From Patescibacteria group bacterium UBA6899 (lineage in GTDB: Bacteria > Patescibacteriota > Minisyncoccia > Phycocordibacterales > UBA6899): a stretch of 22,288 nucleotides of DNA. A program made the position numbers and the translations under genes. Of this stretch, positions 12,427 to 20,825 are shown piece by piece (the first letter of the stretch is position 1; the number at the start of each line of letters is the position of its first letter). The stretch lies in the NCBI GenBank assembly GCA_002451235.1, contig DKBN01000023.1, positions 1-22,288 of the forward strand. Direction: 5' to 3'. The notes below the pieces were generated by a model that ran no database searches, was not told the DNA's origin, and saw only the letters and a list, made by a program, of their open reading frames with translations.

Positions 12427-13749
12427 TCACAGATACGCCTCGGGGTCCAAATATGCATTCGGAGGAGCTGCGGGCATGTGAAAGATCGCTCCCGGACAAG
12501 ACTTGCTTGGGATATCGTCTATTGATGCTGCACTCGACACAAGAACAGTGAAGTGAAGATGCGGCCCTGTCGCATATCCGGTCTGTCCGCTGTATCCAAT
12601 GAGGTCTCCGCGGGATACTGATTGTCCGGAAGCCACCTTAATGAGGCTCAAATGCCCATAAAGCGTCGAGAGGCCATTCTGGTGGCGGATAAGTATCCAT
12701 TTGCCATACGAAGCCCATCGGCAGGTCTTGTCGGTGTCGCCGGTGCCGACCACCGCGCCATCCGCGGCTGCCATGATCGGGGTTCCGACACCCGCTCTAA
12801 GGTCAATGCCATTATGAGTCCCAGAAACATAGAGTCTTTTTGCGTCGACTGTCTTTCCGAATTTCTGCGTGATGAAAGGTTGAACGACCGGGAATGAAAG
12901 GACCTTGGTTCCTGGCGGCGGATAGCTGTTAGGGTCGATCTCCGCCTTTAGTTGTGCCTCGAAATCGCTTATCTCGAGTTCGAACTGCTTTTTGCGCGCC
13001 ATCTTCTGGTCGAGGAGCGTCTTGTAGTTCGATTCCTTCTGTTGGGTCTGGCCGAGGAGGGATGTCTGTTCTTTCCGTTCCTGGTCTGCGAGCGTTTTCT
13101 GGTCACCGAGCCTCCCGCTCAATTGGGAAAGATCCTTCTTTTGGGATTCATAGGTGTTCTTTGTCTGGTCGAGCTCGTCTTTGTATCGTGAGAGGGTCTT
13201 CAGGTTATCGTTGATGTTCTCTTGAAAACGCGAAAGCTCGTCCGTTTCTTGCAGGAATCCAGAGAGGCTATTTGCTGAGAGCAGCATCTCGACAAGACTG
13301 CTTTGGCTCGAAGCGTCGATCGAACGAATGATCTGTGAGATCGCACTCTTGCTGACCTCGATGCGCTGCTCTTTGTCATCGATCTGCTGCGACAGGAGCG
13401 CAATATTCGTGTTCGTCTGCGCGATCTTCTTTTCCGTCAGCTGGATATCCTTATTGAGCTTTGATCGCGTGATGTCGAGCATCTTGATCGCGTTCTGGAG
13501 CGTTTTCTTCTCGCCTCCCAGCGAATCGATCTCTTTTTGGTATCCCGCGATCTCGTCCTCAAGTTTCTGGATCTCGCTTTGGCGGTCGGAAATGCTCTGG
13601 CGCAGTTCGTCTGCGTGTGATGTCTGCGCGCTTGCGTCGTTAATATGAAGCGATAGTGCCACCGTAGCAAGAATGCACGCGAACCCAATGGACGCGCTAC
13701 AGATGGGAAAGGAGTGTGATCGCATCGTTGATCCGGAGAAGTGTTTCAT
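12427..13749 (-). CDS. secreted coiled-coil M23 peptidase (EnvC/LytM-like murein hydrolase)
   Basis: The 440-residue protein has a signal peptide (about 1-42, ending in ASAQ), a long coiled coil (about 45-270, rich in Glu, Lys, Gln), then a LytM domain (about 285-440). The zinc site and catalytic residues are intact: H312 and D316 (THNGIDLR), H366 (YGH), H397 and H399 (GPHLHF). It is therefore probably an active endopeptidase cutting peptidoglycan cross-links, not a degenerate activator like E. coli EnvC. The coiled-coil-plus-LytM plan is typical of cell-division hydrolases regulated by FtsEX. The ATG at 13749 overlaps gltX by 53 nt; an internal ATG at 13725 (overlap 29 nt) would also leave a working signal peptide. 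The first has a weak GGA upstream. Confidence 0.95.
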   Translation of the reverse strand: MKHFSGSTMRSHSFPICSASIGFACILATVALSLHINDASAQTSHADELRQSISDRQSEIQKLEDEIAGYQKEIDSLGGEKKTLQNAIKMLDITRSKLNKDIQLTEKKIAQTNTNIALLSQQIDDKEQRIEVSKSAISQIIRSIDASSQSSLVEMLLSANSLSGFLQETDELSRFQENINDNLKTLSRYKDELDQTKNTYESQKKDLSQLSGRLGDQKTLADQERKEQTSLLGQTQQKESNYKTLLDQKMARKKQFELEISDFEAQLKAEIDPNSYPPPGTKVLSFPVVQPFITQKFGKTVDAKRLYVSGTHNGIDLRAGVGTPIMAAADGAVVGTGDTDKTCRWASYGKWILIRHQNGLSTLYGHLSLIKVASGQSVSRGDLIGYSGQTGYATGPHLHFTVLVSSAASIDDIPSKSCPGAIFHMPAAPPNAYLDPEAYL

Positions 13750-15079
13750 GTTTTCCGAGGATATAGGCGAGGGTGAACGGGTCTGGGGAGCGTTCCTTTC
13801 CTGAGAGCGACACCCTCACGGGCCAAAGGACATTCCCGCGACCAGAGCGCTCCGCATATTCCCAGATAAGTTGCTTAAGGTCTTCCGCGCTCCACGCGCC
13901 CACATGCGCCCCCCATAGCCGCGCGACCTCGGTGAGGTGTGTTGCGGTCACTTTAGCTCCCTCGGGTGACCCGCGGAGATCCTTCCACACGAGTATGTCC
14001 GTATTCTCGATCGACGGAGCGGAAAAAAGGTATGTAAGCTCCCCCGTTTCTTCCATATTCCGGATCTCGCCAAAATGGGTGATCCGTTCGGTCAGGGTCG
14101 CAGCCGCTCGTTCTAGACGTGCATCTGAGTATTGCGGGAGCGCGATCGTACGTTCCGAGATCGCCTTTCTAACCTCCTTTGTGAGCATTTCCGGATCAAG
14201 GCGTTTGATATGTTCTTTATTGATCCATTCGAGTTTCTCGGAATTAAAAACGGCACCTGGTTTCTGCATTCTTTCGAGTGAGAACGCTTCGATAAGCTCG
14301 TTCTTCGCAAAAATTTCCTGCTCCGTTCCAGGATTCCACCCGAGAAGCGCCATGAAATTTAGTACGGCATCGGGAAGATAGCCGTCGTCTCGGTATTCCA
14401 AAGCCGGGCGCACCAACGGGTCCCGCTTCGAGAGCTTCGCGCGCGATTCGTTCAGGATGATCGATGCGTGCGCGTAGATAGGCCGCCCCGCTCCGATCGC
14501 TTCTTGGATGAGAATCTGTCTTGGCGTGTTGGAAACATGCTCTTGGCCTCTGATGATGTGAGTAACCCCCATCTCATGATCATCTATGACGACGGCGAGG
14601 TTATAGAGCGGCTCCTCGAGGCTCCGCGCGATGACGAAATCCCCGAGTTCCGCGGTATTGAATTTGATCTCGCCTAGCACGACGTCATCGAAAATGATGT
14701 CAGTACCTGGATTCTTGAAACGGATGACCTCCTCCCTATCGCCTTCTTTCTCGGCGGTTTCTTCCGAAACATATGCCTTCCCTTCAGAGATCAGGCGCTC
14801 TAGATAGCCCCTGTAAAGCTCGGTGCGCTCCGATTGGCGGTAGTACTCATCGTGATCCAACCCGAGCCAGCGAAAGACCTCGAGAAAATTCTCCTCATAC
14901 TCCTTCTTTGAACGTCTCCTATCAGTATCCTCGCAGCGGAGGATGTATATGCCGCCCTGCTTGCGAGCGAAAAGGTAGTTGTAAAGCGATGAACGGATCC
15001 CGCCAACATGGAACATGCCGGTCGGCGACGGTGCGAAGCGGGTGACGATCTGCCCTTTTTGTCGTGCGATCTTACTCAT
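13697..15079 (-). CDS. gltX: glutamyl-tRNA synthetase
   Basis: Class I GluRS of 460 residues. The N-terminal RFAPSPTGMFHVGGIRSSLYN contains the HIGH-type motif (HVGG, 24-27), with LRCEDTD after it. The second signature is KLSKR (215-219), and the C-terminal anticodon-binding region follows. Length is normal for bacterial GluRS. In bacteria without GlnRS this enzyme also charges tRNA-Gln with Glu for GatCAB; whether that applies here cannot be seen. The start overlaps the end of murG by 8 nt (15072-15079) and its 3' end overlaps the M23 gene. A synthetase inside a wall operon could tie glutamate use for translation to envelope growth, but that is inference. Confidence 0.97.
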   Translation of the reverse strand: MSKIARQKGQIVTRFAPSPTGMFHVGGIRSSLYNYLFARKQGGIYILRCEDTDRRRSKKEYEENFLEVFRWLGLDHDEYYRQSERTELYRGYLERLISEGKAYVSEETAEKEGDREEVIRFKNPGTDIIFDDVVLGEIKFNTAELGDFVIARSLEEPLYNLAVVIDDHEMGVTHIIRGQEHVSNTPRQILIQEAIGAGRPIYAHASIILNESRAKLSKRDPLVRPALEYRDDGYLPDAVLNFMALLGWNPGTEQEIFAKNELIEAFSLERMQKPGAVFNSEKLEWINKEHIKRLDPEMLTKEVRKAISERTIALPQYSDARLERAAATLTERITHFGEIRNMEETGELTYLFSAPSIENTDILVWKDLRGSPEGAKVTATHLTEVARLWGAHVGAWSAEDLKQLIWEYAERSGRGNVLWPVRVSLSGKERSPDPFTLAYILGKHETLLRINDAITLLSHL

Positions 15080-16199
15080 GCTTCAACGCGATAGAAAGCA
15101 ATACTTTCGCGACCTTTTCAGCTGCATCCGTATGGGCGAATTCCTTCGTCGCAGCTGCCATTTGCGCTAGCTTCTCTGGATGTTCCATAAGGCCATCGAT
15201 CACGGATAACAACAGTCCGGGTTTGAGATTGGATTCTTCGATGACCGTAGCGGCTCCAGTGCGTGCGTAGCTGTATGCATTCTCACGCTGATGATCGCCG
15301 CGAGCGATAGCGAGCGGTATCAAGATGGATGGTTTTCCCCAAAGCGCGATCTCGAAGATGGAAGATCCCGCGCGCGAGATGACGAGAGTAGATGCATCCG
15401 CGCATGTCTTAAGGAGCTGTGCGTCCATGTATGCGTGCGGATGATACCTTTCTTGGTGAGAATTTCCAGTAAGGATGCCTTCGGCACGCTTCTTCATCCA
15501 AAGGATGTTCGCTTGTCCGGTTTGGTGGATCACCTGGTACTTCTCTACGAGCTTGTCGATGATATCCATGACGTTCTCGTTGATATTCTCGGATCCCTGC
15601 GAACCGCCAAGAACGAGGATGACAGGAACATCGTGCTCGAGGTGGAGTGATCCGAATGGATCGCCGGGGGAGATCGCAAGGAGCGATCTCCTCACCGGAA
15701 TGCCGACCAATGCGACGCGTTCCGGCGATTTGAAATATTTCACTGTATTTGGGTACGCGATAGCGATCTTCTGTGCGAACTTTCCCGCCCACGTGTTAAC
15801 CCTTCCGGGGCTGATGTCAGATTCGTGGATGACGACCGGGATGCGTAATATCTTTGCGGCGAAGAGGGTCGGAAAGCTGGCGTATCCCCCTTTTCCGAAC
15901 ACGACATCCGGATAGATCACGAATATCCTCCAAAGCGCTTTGATGCATGCGAAAAATGTCAGGAACTTGTCAAAGAAATTCCTGATGGAGAAATACGTGC
16001 GCACCTTGCCAGTTTTGATCTCGACATACTGGAGTTGTGCGGAGAGCAGGAGTTCCGGGTTATATGGCGCATCGGAAACGTAATACATTTTGAGTCCAAC
16101 AAGCCGCATCTCGTCCGAAAGGCGCAGGGTTTCCTCCGCGATCGCTACGATCGGGTAGAAATGTCCTCCTGTGCCGCCGCCGGTGAATACGATCTTCAT
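15072..16199 (-). CDS. murG: UDP-N-acetylglucosamine--N-acetylmuramyl-(pentapeptide) pyrophosphoryl-undecaprenol N-acetylglucosamine transferase
   Basis: MurG adds GlcNAc to lipid I to make lipid II at the inner face of the membrane (GT28 fold). The 375-residue protein shows the N-terminal glycine loop FTGGGTGGHFYP (5-16), a second G-loop region FGKGGYASFP, HESDISPGRVN (family usually HEQNAxPGxxN), the linker motif VLGGSQGSENIN, and the UDP-GlcNAc site SRAGSSIFEIALWGKPSILIP with DHQRENA. All catalytically important glycines are kept. Start and ftsW stop share ATGA (16196-16199), pointing to translational coupling; the 3' end overlaps gltX. Confidence 0.96.
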   Translation of the reverse strand: MKIVFTGGGTGGHFYPIVAIAEETLRLSDEMRLVGLKMYYVSDAPYNPELLLSAQLQYVEIKTGKVRTYFSIRNFFDKFLTFFACIKALWRIFVIYPDVVFGKGGYASFPTLFAAKILRIPVVIHESDISPGRVNTWAGKFAQKIAIAYPNTVKYFKSPERVALVGIPVRRSLLAISPGDPFGSLHLEHDVPVILVLGGSQGSENINENVMDIIDKLVEKYQVIHQTGQANILWMKKRAEGILTGNSHQERYHPHAYMDAQLLKTCADASTLVISRAGSSIFEIALWGKPSILIPLAIARGDHQRENAYSYARTGAATVIEESNLKPGLLLSVIDGLMEHPEKLAQMAAATKEFAHTDAAEKVAKVLLSIALKHE

Positions 16200-17290
16200 G
16201 ATTGCGTTTTACGTGAGATGTTGAGCACGATCCCCGAGAGGAACATCGCCGAAACGAGCGCCGTTCCGCCCTGGCTCACGAACACCAGTGGGTCGCCGTT
16301 GAGCGGGATCAATGCGAGCATCGACCCGATGTTCATGAACGTCTGCGACATGATGAGTATAACAATCCCAAGCGCCAAGAGTCCACCGAACTTATCCGAG
16401 GACCGCGAGGCGATCATAAGTCCCCGCATGGCGAAAAGCAGATACAGGACGACCAATAGCGAAGAGCCGACAAAGCCGAATTCTTCCGCAGCGACCGCAA
16501 AGATCGAATCGCCGCTCGGTTCGGGAAGATACGTATATTTTTGTACCCCTTGCCCGTATCCCCTTCCGAAGAGGCCTCCGGAACCGACCGCGATGAGCGA
16601 TTGCTTTACCTGGTAGCCGGTGCCTTGAAAGTCTCCGGGATGTAGGAGTGTAGTTATCCGGTCCATGACATAGGGCTTCAAAAATGCGACGCCGATGAGG
16701 GCGACGATGCTCACGAGAAGCAGGATCGCAAGATGAGACCATTTCCCTGTCGCTGTGAAATACATCGTGATACATGCCGCGGCAACGATAACGAGAGTCC
16801 CGGTATCCGGTTGTGCGATCAATATGGCCCCTGCGATCCCGATCACCACCATGAGGGGGATGATGCCGAAGGCAGGAGAATGGATGCGCCTTTGGAATGC
16901 GTTCAGCCATGCGGCGACATAGACGATGAGGCCGAATTTCAGGAATTCCGCAGGTTGAATAGTAATGATCCGAAGATCGATCCAACGTTCCGCCCCACCA
17001 TGGTTGAATCCGATATAAGGGACGAAGACGAGAAGAGTGAGCGCGAGCGAGGAGAGCAGTATAGTAAGCGCGTGGCGCCGGTAGAAATGGTAGTCAATCC
17101 TCGAGGCAGCGTACATCGCAAGAGCCCCTCCGACGAATCCGACCGCCACCTGACGGATGACGATGGAGTCGAATTTCCCCACGTTCTTTGCAGCAACACC
17201 GAACGCAGACGAGAGGAAGATGAAAAAACCCGCCACCAGAAGCGCGATGGTGACAGAAAGAAATATCTTGTCTACGGGACGCGCAGCCAT
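16196..17290 (-). CDS. ftsW: FtsW/RodA-type SEDS peptidoglycan glycosyltransferase
   Basis: A 364-residue polytopic membrane protein (about ten TM helices) of the SEDS family, which polymerises lipid II with a partner class B PBP. The essential Asp is present in PEPSGDSIFAVAAEE (D261 from this start). AQPDTGT and the C-terminal NIGSMLALIPLNGDPLVFVSQGGTA are the family signatures; the usual FVSYGGS is FVSQGGT here. Order beside mraY and murG supports FtsW rather than RodA. I use the ATG at 17288-17290, 4 nt after the mraY stop. A TTG at 17303-17305 in the same frame (11-nt overlap with mraY) is the alternative. Confidence 0.94.
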   Translation of the reverse strand: MAARPVDKIFLSVTIALLVAGFFIFLSSAFGVAAKNVGKFDSIVIRQVAVGFVGGALAMYAASRIDYHFYRRHALTILLSSLALTLLVFVPYIGFNHGGAERWIDLRIITIQPAEFLKFGLIVYVAAWLNAFQRRIHSPAFGIIPLMVVIGIAGAILIAQPDTGTLVIVAAACITMYFTATGKWSHLAILLLVSIVALIGVAFLKPYVMDRITTLLHPGDFQGTGYQVKQSLIAVGSGGLFGRGYGQGVQKYTYLPEPSGDSIFAVAAEEFGFVGSSLLVVLYLLFAMRGLMIASRSSDKFGGLLALGIVILIMSQTFMNIGSMLALIPLNGDPLVFVSQGGTALVSAMFLSGIVLNISRKTQS

Positions 17291-17294
17291 ATGT

Positions 17295-18353
17295 TCAGCC
17301 GACAAGATGGATGATAACGCCTATGGTCGCAAGAACGGCAGAGATGACCCAGTAACGCATCGTGACCTTATAGGGTGGCCAGCCCATTGCTTGGAAGTGG
17401 TTATGGAGCGGGGCGACAAGGAACACCTTCTTCCCGCTACGGACCCTCTTGGAGAGGATCTGGATGGCGCTTGAAGCCGAGGTGACGATGAGGAGGAAGG
17501 CGATGACAAAGAGCTCGAAGACGGCATGGGAGAGGAACGCGACCACGACTAAGGCGGTAGAGAGCGCCATGGTTCCGGTCTCGGAACTGAAGAAGCGTGC
17601 GGGCGGTATATTGAACCACAGGAACGCGAGGAGCGACCCGACGATGACGGCACAGAATGCGGAAAGGTCGATCTGCGAGTTCGAGAATGCGATCACAGCA
17701 TAAGCGGAATAGATCGAGGCGAACACTCCGCCGGAAAGACCATCGACACCGTCAATGATCCCGCCAGAATATATACCCACGAAGATCGCGATGAAGATAG
17801 GGACGAACACCCATCCGACCCCTAGCGTCCCAAAGAACGGGATGTCGATGCTTTGCATGCCGAGCTTAACATAGAACCAATACGCGCCGATCGCCCCCAG
17901 GACGGCCACGAAGGCGAGACGGGCAGTAAGCGAGAGTCCTCCGCCACGATACGTCCCGCTGCCGCGGCAAACAAGGTAATCATCCAGAAGACCGAAATAT
18001 CCGCCGGCCAGCAAGGTGAACAGTGGGAGCCAGGTTTGATTGCGCGAGAGGAAGTTGATATCGTTCGCTGTCGAGCCATTGCGGGTAAAGAACGAGATGA
18101 TGCCCCAAAGCGCGACAGTCAGCAACGTACTCCCCCAGATCACGACCCCCCCCATCCTTGGCGTCTTACGCTCTTCGTCGTTGTGAAGCTGAGAGGTAAT
18201 GGTCGCGAGATGCCCATCGGTCGCGTACTGAACGCTCGTCTTTTTCCACATTCGGTACTTGTACAGATAGTGGGTGACGATCGGCGTGAGTATGATACCG
18301 ATGAAGAATGCGGTCGTCGTTGGCACCAGGACTTTGATGACGTCAATGGGCAT
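17295..18353 (-). CDS. mraY: phospho-N-acetylmuramoyl-pentapeptide-transferase
   Basis: MraY moves phospho-MurNAc-pentapeptide onto undecaprenyl phosphate, giving lipid I. The 352-residue, ten-TM protein shows KTPRMGG (63-69), the DD motif in GLLDDYL (D124, D125) and the IIDGVDGLSGG loop (D201, D204). Two signatures are altered. The FMGDxGS motif is FFSSETGT, so the usually invariant Asp is E258. The HHHFE motif is HNHFQ (317-321). The family, order and length still make this MraY rather than a WecA-type transferase, but activity with altered residues is a question. The gene begins 3 nt after the carboxypeptidase stop. An 8-G/C run (18146-18153) lies in the RMGGV codons. Confidence 0.95.
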   Translation of the reverse strand: MPIDVIKVLVPTTTAFFIGIILTPIVTHYLYKYRMWKKTSVQYATDGHLATITSQLHNDEERKTPRMGGVVIWGSTLLTVALWGIISFFTRNGSTANDINFLSRNQTWLPLFTLLAGGYFGLLDDYLVCRGSGTYRGGGLSLTARLAFVAVLGAIGAYWFYVKLGMQSIDIPFFGTLGVGWVFVPIFIAIFVGIYSGGIIDGVDGLSGGVFASIYSAYAVIAFSNSQIDLSAFCAVIVGSLLAFLWFNIPPARFFSSETGTMALSTALVVVAFLSHAVFELFVIAFLLIVTSASSAIQILSKRVRSGKKVFLVAPLHNHFQAMGWPPYKVTMRYWVISAVLATIGVIIHLVG

Positions 18354-18356
18354 GGA

Positions 18357-19313
18357 TCAATTGGAGTTCGCGATCGCAAGCACCGCGCGATCGCGGAGCT
18401 TCTCTACATCACTGAAACGGTCGGTGCGAGTGGAGCCGAGGACCGCGATCACCACTGGATGATCGATACCGATGTCGGCGATAATGACAAGATTTCCGCC
18501 CGCGAGATCGGTGAATCCGGTCTTTGAACCGATGATACCCGGGATGCGATCGACGTAATCGTTGGTATTCGCGATATGGTGGACAATGCCAGAGAGCGAA
18601 CGCACCTCTTCGTTCTTGTAAGCCGTCGCTTCAAAGAGTTTCGGATATTTGCGCCACACATATTCGTAGAGCATCGCCATATCGCGGGCGCTCCCATTGC
18701 CGCCGCTCTGGTAGCTATCGATGTCCAAACCGCTCTCATTCGAATATTGCGTGTCCAAAAGACCGATGGAGCGAGCCTTCTGATTCATCGCTTCAATAAA
18801 TGTGCGTTTTTGTTCATCTCGACTGGTGTTCTCCGGCAAAGTCGCGAGACCGACTGCAGCGATCGCGCTGGCACCGTCGTTCGAGGAAGTGACCAACGTG
18901 AAATTGATCAGGTCGGATAGCTTCCATTTCTCTCCTGCGAGCAGGCCCTGATCCCCATCCTCTTTTAGGTCGTTCGCACTGACAGTGACAGTGCGATCGC
19001 TCGAGTTGTTCTCGAGCGCAACCAACGCCATCATCACTTTTGTGACAGACGCGAGCGGAAGATGGTCGTATTCGTTCTTCCCGAAGAGCTTTTTATGTTC
19101 CTTGATGTCCCATACGAAAGCGCTTTTTGCACTTAGGGCAACGCCCTGGAAAGGATCTATCGGTATTCTTTGTGGCGTGCTCGTTGCCGCAAGTTCCGGA
19201 GCAGTCGGATCATCCTTTTGGAGCGCTTGCATTGCTTTCGGGCCGAGAAGGAGGCCGAGCATGATCGCGATCATGCTGAGTTGGATCCAGATCGCTTTTG
19301 GGATATTAGTCAT
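18357..19313 (-). CDS. D-alanyl-D-alanine carboxypeptidase (serine-type, PBP5/DacA-like, S11)
   Basis: A 318-residue secreted or membrane-anchored penicillin-binding protein that trims the terminal D-Ala from stem peptides. It has an N-terminal anchor helix (about 7-25) and the three active-site motifs in order: SVTK (S89, K92), SSN (143-145) and KTG (264-266). SNESGLD and FTDLAGGN are also typical of S11. There is no long C-terminal PBP5 beta domain; the protein ends soon after the catalytic fold. The start at 19313 overlaps the scpB stop by 8 nt; a longer frame reaching 19409 lies inside scpB and is rejected. It may control cross-linking for FtsW-dependent growth in the same operon. Confidence 0.95.
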   Translation of the reverse strand: MTNIPKAIWIQLSMIAIMLGLLLGPKAMQALQKDDPTAPELAATSTPQRIPIDPFQGVALSAKSAFVWDIKEHKKLFGKNEYDHLPLASVTKVMMALVALENNSSDRTVTVSANDLKEDGDQGLLAGEKWKLSDLINFTLVTSSNDGASAIAAVGLATLPENTSRDEQKRTFIEAMNQKARSIGLLDTQYSNESGLDIDSYQSGGNGSARDMAMLYEYVWRKYPKLFEATAYKNEEVRSLSGIVHHIANTNDYVDRIPGIIGSKTGFTDLAGGNLVIIADIGIDHPVVIAVLGSTRTDRFSDVEKLRDRAVLAIANSN

Positions 19314-19977
19314 CACGGCGGTTATGTTCGAGCAATTCCTTGTCTTCAAAGTTCTCTCCCGTGAGATCAATATCTTCAGTGATATCCTCCTCGCCGCCCT
19401 CCTGAGCATTCATCGACCTCTCTTCCGTTCCAGGAGTTCCTACATTCGCCGCGCCTTGCATGAATCCTTCGAGGATATCTTTAGATTCTTGATATTTCGG
19501 TAAACGGTCGATCGATGTCACGCCGAGGTGCTCCAAAAGCGCGTTGGTGGGGCGGTAGAGGAAACTGCGCTGATCCTTCGGATTGTCGATCTTCTCGACG
19601 AGTCCGCGCACCATCAGGTTGCGGAGGATGAACGTCGAGTTCACGCCGCGGATATGGTCGATCTCGCTTCTTGTGATCGGTCCTTTGTATAGGACGATGG
19701 AGAGGGTCTCGAGTGACGCCTTCGAAAGGTCCTTGGTCATCTCCTCTTTCACGATAGCTCGGATCTCATCACTGGCTTCCGGTGCGGTGACGAGACAGAC
19801 GGTATCAGCGTTCTTCAGAAGCTGTACTCCGTGCCCTTCGAGCGCGGTCTCAAGTTCTCGCAGCGCGTCCTCGATCGATGACGTGTCTACCTTCAGCATA
19901 CCGGCAAGCTCGGACACGCTCACAGGCTCCGCAAGATAGAACAGCAATGCTTCAAGTTTTTGTGTCAGTCGATTCAT
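19306..19977 (-). CDS. scpB: segregation and condensation protein B
   Basis: ScpB is the dimeric winged-helix partner of ScpA in the bacterial SMC condensin complex. The 223-residue protein has two winged-helix domains: LTQKLEALLFYLAEPVSVSELA (4-25) and SKASLETLSIVLYKGPITRSEIDHIRGVNS (about 85-114) with the RGLVEK wing. The C-terminal tail (about 175-223) is acidic (many E and D) and probably disordered, longer than strictly needed for the fold. The start shares ATGA with the scpA stop (19974-19977), and its 3' end overlaps the carboxypeptidase gene, so all three are likely coupled in translation. Confidence 0.96.
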   Translation of the reverse strand: MNRLTQKLEALLFYLAEPVSVSELAGMLKVDTSSIEDALRELETALEGHGVQLLKNADTVCLVTAPEASDEIRAIVKEEMTKDLSKASLETLSIVLYKGPITRSEIDHIRGVNSTFILRNLMVRGLVEKIDNPKDQRSFLYRPTNALLEHLGVTSIDRLPKYQESKDILEGFMQGAANVGTPGTEERSMNAQEGGEEDITEDIDLTGENFEDKELLEHNRRDD

Positions 19978-20744
19978 AGGTACGCTGGAGTCCCGATATT
20001 GAAGTTCTCCATATGGATATCGCCGTAGTCTGTTTCTTGGGTGGCGTGGAGGATCCCTTGTTTGACGAGTTCAAGCAAGGCAAGGAATCCGACGATGATC
20101 TCAGCGCGCTCTTCTCTCGGAAGCGAGGAGGCATTGTCGTATCGGGTAAAATCGCGAAAACTCATCTTGAGGGTGCTTTGGATGCGCTCCGTCAGCTTTT
20201 CAAGCATCTCTTCGAGACTTACGACCTTCTTGATCGTCGCTTTGGGGAGTGTGTCGGCCTTGGGAAGCGCTGCGATGACGGAGTCGAGTTGTCCGCGCAG
20301 GAATTCCACGGACAGATGGCGGTCAGGGGCGAACATCATGATCTTTTGCGGGCGATAGATGCGTTCGTAGAGCACATGCTTTCCGTATGATTGCTTTACG
20401 ACCTGTGCGAGGTTCCGGAAGTATTCGTAGAGAGCAAGCCGGAGTTTGAGCTGATCAATGCTCTCTCCTTCTTCCTCAGTGAGCGGAAGCTCCGGGAGGA
20501 GTGAGCGCGATTTGAGGAGTACCAAAGCCGATGCGACGATAAGAAAATTGACGACGTCCGAAACCGGGAAAGCATCAAATCCCCGTATCCGTGCGATGTA
20601 CTCATCGGTCACTTGCGCGAGCGAGAAATCGCTGATGAAAAGTTTGCGTTTTTCGATCAGCTGCAAGAGGAGGTCAAGCGGGCCCTCGAACTGTTCGGTC
20701 CGGATATGGTAGTTCACTTTGCTCTCGAACGTGGTTGCCTCCAT
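19974..20744 (-). CDS. scpA: segregation and condensation protein A
   Basis: ScpA is the kleisin that bridges the two heads of SMC. The 256-residue protein has the N-terminal signature FEGPLDLLLQLIEK (19-32), then FSLAQVTDEYIARI, VVNFLIVASALVLLKSRSLLP and a C-terminal winged helix with FLALLELVKQGILHATQ. I choose the ATG at 20744 because the ScpA family starts near there and an extended -10 lies 6 nt upstream. A frame reaching 20783 has 13 extra residues, runs through the promoter and overlaps the aspS terminator. It is the first gene of the long operon. Confidence 0.96.
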   Translation of the reverse strand: MEATTFESKVNYHIRTEQFEGPLDLLLQLIEKRKLFISDFSLAQVTDEYIARIRGFDAFPVSDVVNFLIVASALVLLKSRSLLPELPLTEEEGESIDQLKLRLALYEYFRNLAQVVKQSYGKHVLYERIYRPQKIMMFAPDRHLSVEFLRGQLDSVIAALPKADTLPKATIKKVVSLEEMLEKLTERIQSTLKMSFRDFTRYDNASSLPREERAEIIVGFLALLELVKQGILHATQETDYGDIHMENFNIGTPAYL

Positions 20745-20750
20745 GTTTCG

Positions 20751-20759
20751 GTTATAGCA
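20751..20759 (-). promoter_or_regulatory. extended -10 promoter of the scpA-led operon
   Basis: On the minus strand TGC precedes TATAAC (20751-20756), an extended -10. Only 6 nt separate it from the scpA ATG, so the transcript probably starts at the A of ATG (leaderless). No -35 is seen at 17 bp, as often with extended -10 sites. It lies between the aspS terminator and scpA. Confidence 0.65.
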
Positions 20760-20781
20760 CAATTCAGGCAAAAAATACACC

Positions 20782-20809
20782 AAAAAATGCCTTTGTTAAG
20801 GCCTTTTTT
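20782..20809 (-). terminator. intrinsic terminator of aspS (symmetric)
   Basis: A-run plus GCCTT (20789-20793) pairs with AAGGC (20798-20802) and a T-run (20804-20809) around loop TGTT. There is one T-C mismatch between stem and A/T tract. On the minus strand it is followed by a T-run and lies just after the aspS stop, separating aspS from the scpA promoter. Confidence 0.85.
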
Positions 20810-20825
20810 GGGGATAACTTGACCT

